In this document: positions 32,764 to 33,739 of the stretch, piece after piece
Numbering within the stretch: position 1 is the first letter of the stretch
Layout of the letters: the number at the start of each line of letters is the position of its first letter
Assembly: GCA_949879025.1 (NCBI GenBank)
Contig: CATLBO010000029.1
Span: 1 to 33,739 of the forward strand
Source: an uncultured Hungatella sp.
Lineage (GTDB): Bacteria; Bacillota; Clostridia; Lachnospirales; Lachnospiraceae
Length of the DNA stretch: 33,739 bases
Direction of reading: 5' to 3'
Made by a program: the position numbers and the translations under genes
Notes under the pieces: generated by a model
What the model was told of the DNA's origin: nothing
Database searches by the model: none
Seen by the model: only the letters and a program-made list of their open reading frames with translations

Positions 32764-33739
32764 ACAAGAAAAAAATACTGAAAGGGCTGGTCACTGCCCC
32801 CATCGCCATCCTTGCCGTCCTGTATGCGGCCGGCTACCTGGGGCAGTTCATCGGCAACTACGCCCTCTGGAAACAGGGGGGCGGCTACCCTGGGGATGGC
32901 ACTTCTCCCCTGCCTCCCACTCCTTCCTTCTCCGTCTGTCTGCACGCAGCAGTCCGCCCGCCATACGGGATCTACGGCATTTTTATCTGTATCGGGCTTT
33001 TGGCGGTGCTGCTCCTTTTCGTCATGCGGATCGGGTACAGCGACACCGGGGAATATGACGGGGACCGGAACTTCACCTATTCCGCCAAAGGCACTTACGG
33101 CACGTCCGGCTGGATGAGCCGGAAGGAGATGTCCGGCGTCCTGGAACTGGTGGCCGACCTGCGCCGGTATCAGGGGATCGTCCTGGGCATGCTGGAGCGG
33201 AAGGCAGTCTGTGTGCCGGAGAAGACACGGCTCAACAGCAACCTGGCAGTCTATGGCGCCAGCGGCTCCATGAAGACACGCTCCTTCTGCATGAACCGTA
33301 TTTTACAGGGGGTATCCCGCGGGGAATCCCTGGTCATCTGCGACCCGAAATCGGAGCTGTACGAAAAGTCAAGCGAGTACCTGCGTGACAAGGGCTATAC
33401 CGTCCGTGTGTTCAATCTGGTCAATCCGGAGAACTCGGATTCCTGGAACTGCCTTTGTGAAGTGGAAGGCCAGGAACTGATGGCACAGCTTTTTGTGGAC
33501 GTCATCATCAAAAACACCACGGGCGGCGGCAAGGGAGACCATTTCTGGGATTCCGCTGAAATGAACCTGTTAAAAGCTCTGGTGCTGTATGTGGACAAGG
33601 GCTATCCCCCGGAGAACCGGAACATGGGCCAGGTGTACCAGCTCATCACTTTAAATTCGGAGACTGCACTGAACAGCCTGTTTGAAGTCCTGCCCATCAA
33701 CCATCCGGCCAAGGCACCTTACAGCCTGTTCAAGCAGGC
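32760..33739 (+). CDS. VirD4/TraG type IV coupling protein, 5' part, unusual ATA start
   Basis: The open frame runs to the window edge. Two N-terminal membrane helices (ILKGLVTAPIAILAVLYAAG and GIYGIFICIGLLAVLLLFVM) precede a conserved YSAKGTYGTSGWM block. The Walker A-like GASGSMKT is at about residue 166, and ICDPKSELYEKSSEYL, NPENSDSWNCL and GDHFWDSAEMNLLKALVLY follow. VirD4 proteins link the relaxase-DNA complex to the channel. The frame has a TGA at 32742, and no ATG, GTG or TTG before about residue 80, which would lose the first helix. ATA at 32760-32762 lies 8 nt after GGAGG and overlaps the previous stop, so it is the probable start. Confidence 0.85.
   Translation, partial: MDKKKILKGLVTAPIAILAVLYAAGYLGQFIGNYALWKQGGGYPGDGTSPLPPTPSFSVCLHAAVRPPYGIYGIFICIGLLAVLLLFVMRIGYSDTGEYDGDRNFTYSAKGTYGTSGWMSRKEMSGVLELVADLRRYQGIVLGMLERKAVCVPEKTRLNSNLAVYGASGSMKTRSFCMNRILQGVSRGESLVICDPKSELYEKSSEYLRDKGYTVRVFNLVNPENSDSWNCLCEVEGQELMAQLFVDVIIKNTTGGGKGDHFWDSAEMNLLKALVLYVDKGYPPENRNMGQVYQLITLNSETALNSLFEVLPINHPAKAPYSLFKQ

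Larger units (their letters stand above)
19801..33739. mobile_element. Integrative and conjugative element, left part
   Basis: An excisionase-like gene and two tyrosine recombinases are followed by a type IV secretion operon that runs off the right edge (Maff2, TrbL-like, C39 hydrolase, PrgI, VirB4, VirD4). These are the parts of a conjugative element. The left boundary is not resolved: it lies between the uvrB start and the integrase stop, either just beyond the LexA box or at the CGTCGTGG repeats. Relaxase, oriT and cargo are not in the window. By eye G+C rises sharply at about 23100. Confidence 0.85.

Overview
The window looks like a chromosomal segment of a gut Firmicute, most likely a member of the Lachnospiraceae, with the left part of an integrative and conjugative element (ICE) inserted in it. 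This placement rests on a pyruvate phosphate dikinase, an E111-type MetA, DUF5688 and DUF6075 proteins, choline-binding-type cell-wall repeats, and Maff2/TrbL/PrgI-type conjugation proteins. It is inferred from recognised families, not from a search.

Layout. (1) Positions 1-573 hold the start of a DUF6075 gene, a terminator and inverted repeat in front of it, and a possible gene remnant behind ppdK. (2) Positions 573-13630 are ordinary chromosome, all on the minus strand: ppdK, recQ, an SseB-like gene, a secreted cell-wall-binding protein, and a probable operon read from 13630 downward (membrane-anchored unknown protein, queA, rluF-like pseudouridine synthase, ligA, metA). (3) Positions 13837-19786 hold tRNA-Arg(CCG), a plus-strand DUF5688 gene with its own strong promoter, the iron-uptake pair feoA-feoB under a clear Fur box, and uvrB with a promoter and LexA/SOS-type box. 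(4) Positions 19801-22521 are a recombination module: an excisionase-like protein and two different, overlapping tyrosine recombinases. (5) Positions 22522-23253 are a long control region with phased short repeats and two terminator-like hairpins. (6) From 23254 to the right edge runs a plus-strand conjugation (type IV secretion) operon: Maff2, a TrbL/VirB6-like protein, an exported Gly-rich protein, a C39-like cell-wall hydrolase, PrgI (VirB3-like), VirB4, DUF5697, DUF6100, a winged-helix-type protein and the start of the VirD4 coupling protein. The relaxase, cargo genes and far end of the element lie outside the window.

By eye the conjugation operon is much richer in G+C than the chromosome and than the integrase module, so the element looks mosaic.

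The most unusual observations are in the element. Two sets of short boxes are spaced by 11 bp, one helical turn: TACGCA at 30120-30188, and TGGCAY at 22590-22606 and 22985-23022. Two terminator-like hairpins precede the conjugation operon. The reading frame appears to break between prgI and virB4. Several conjugation genes use TTG or GTG starts, and virD4 appears to start at ATA, overlapping the stop of the gene before it. Together these suggest that conjugation is restrained at several levels, but that is inference.
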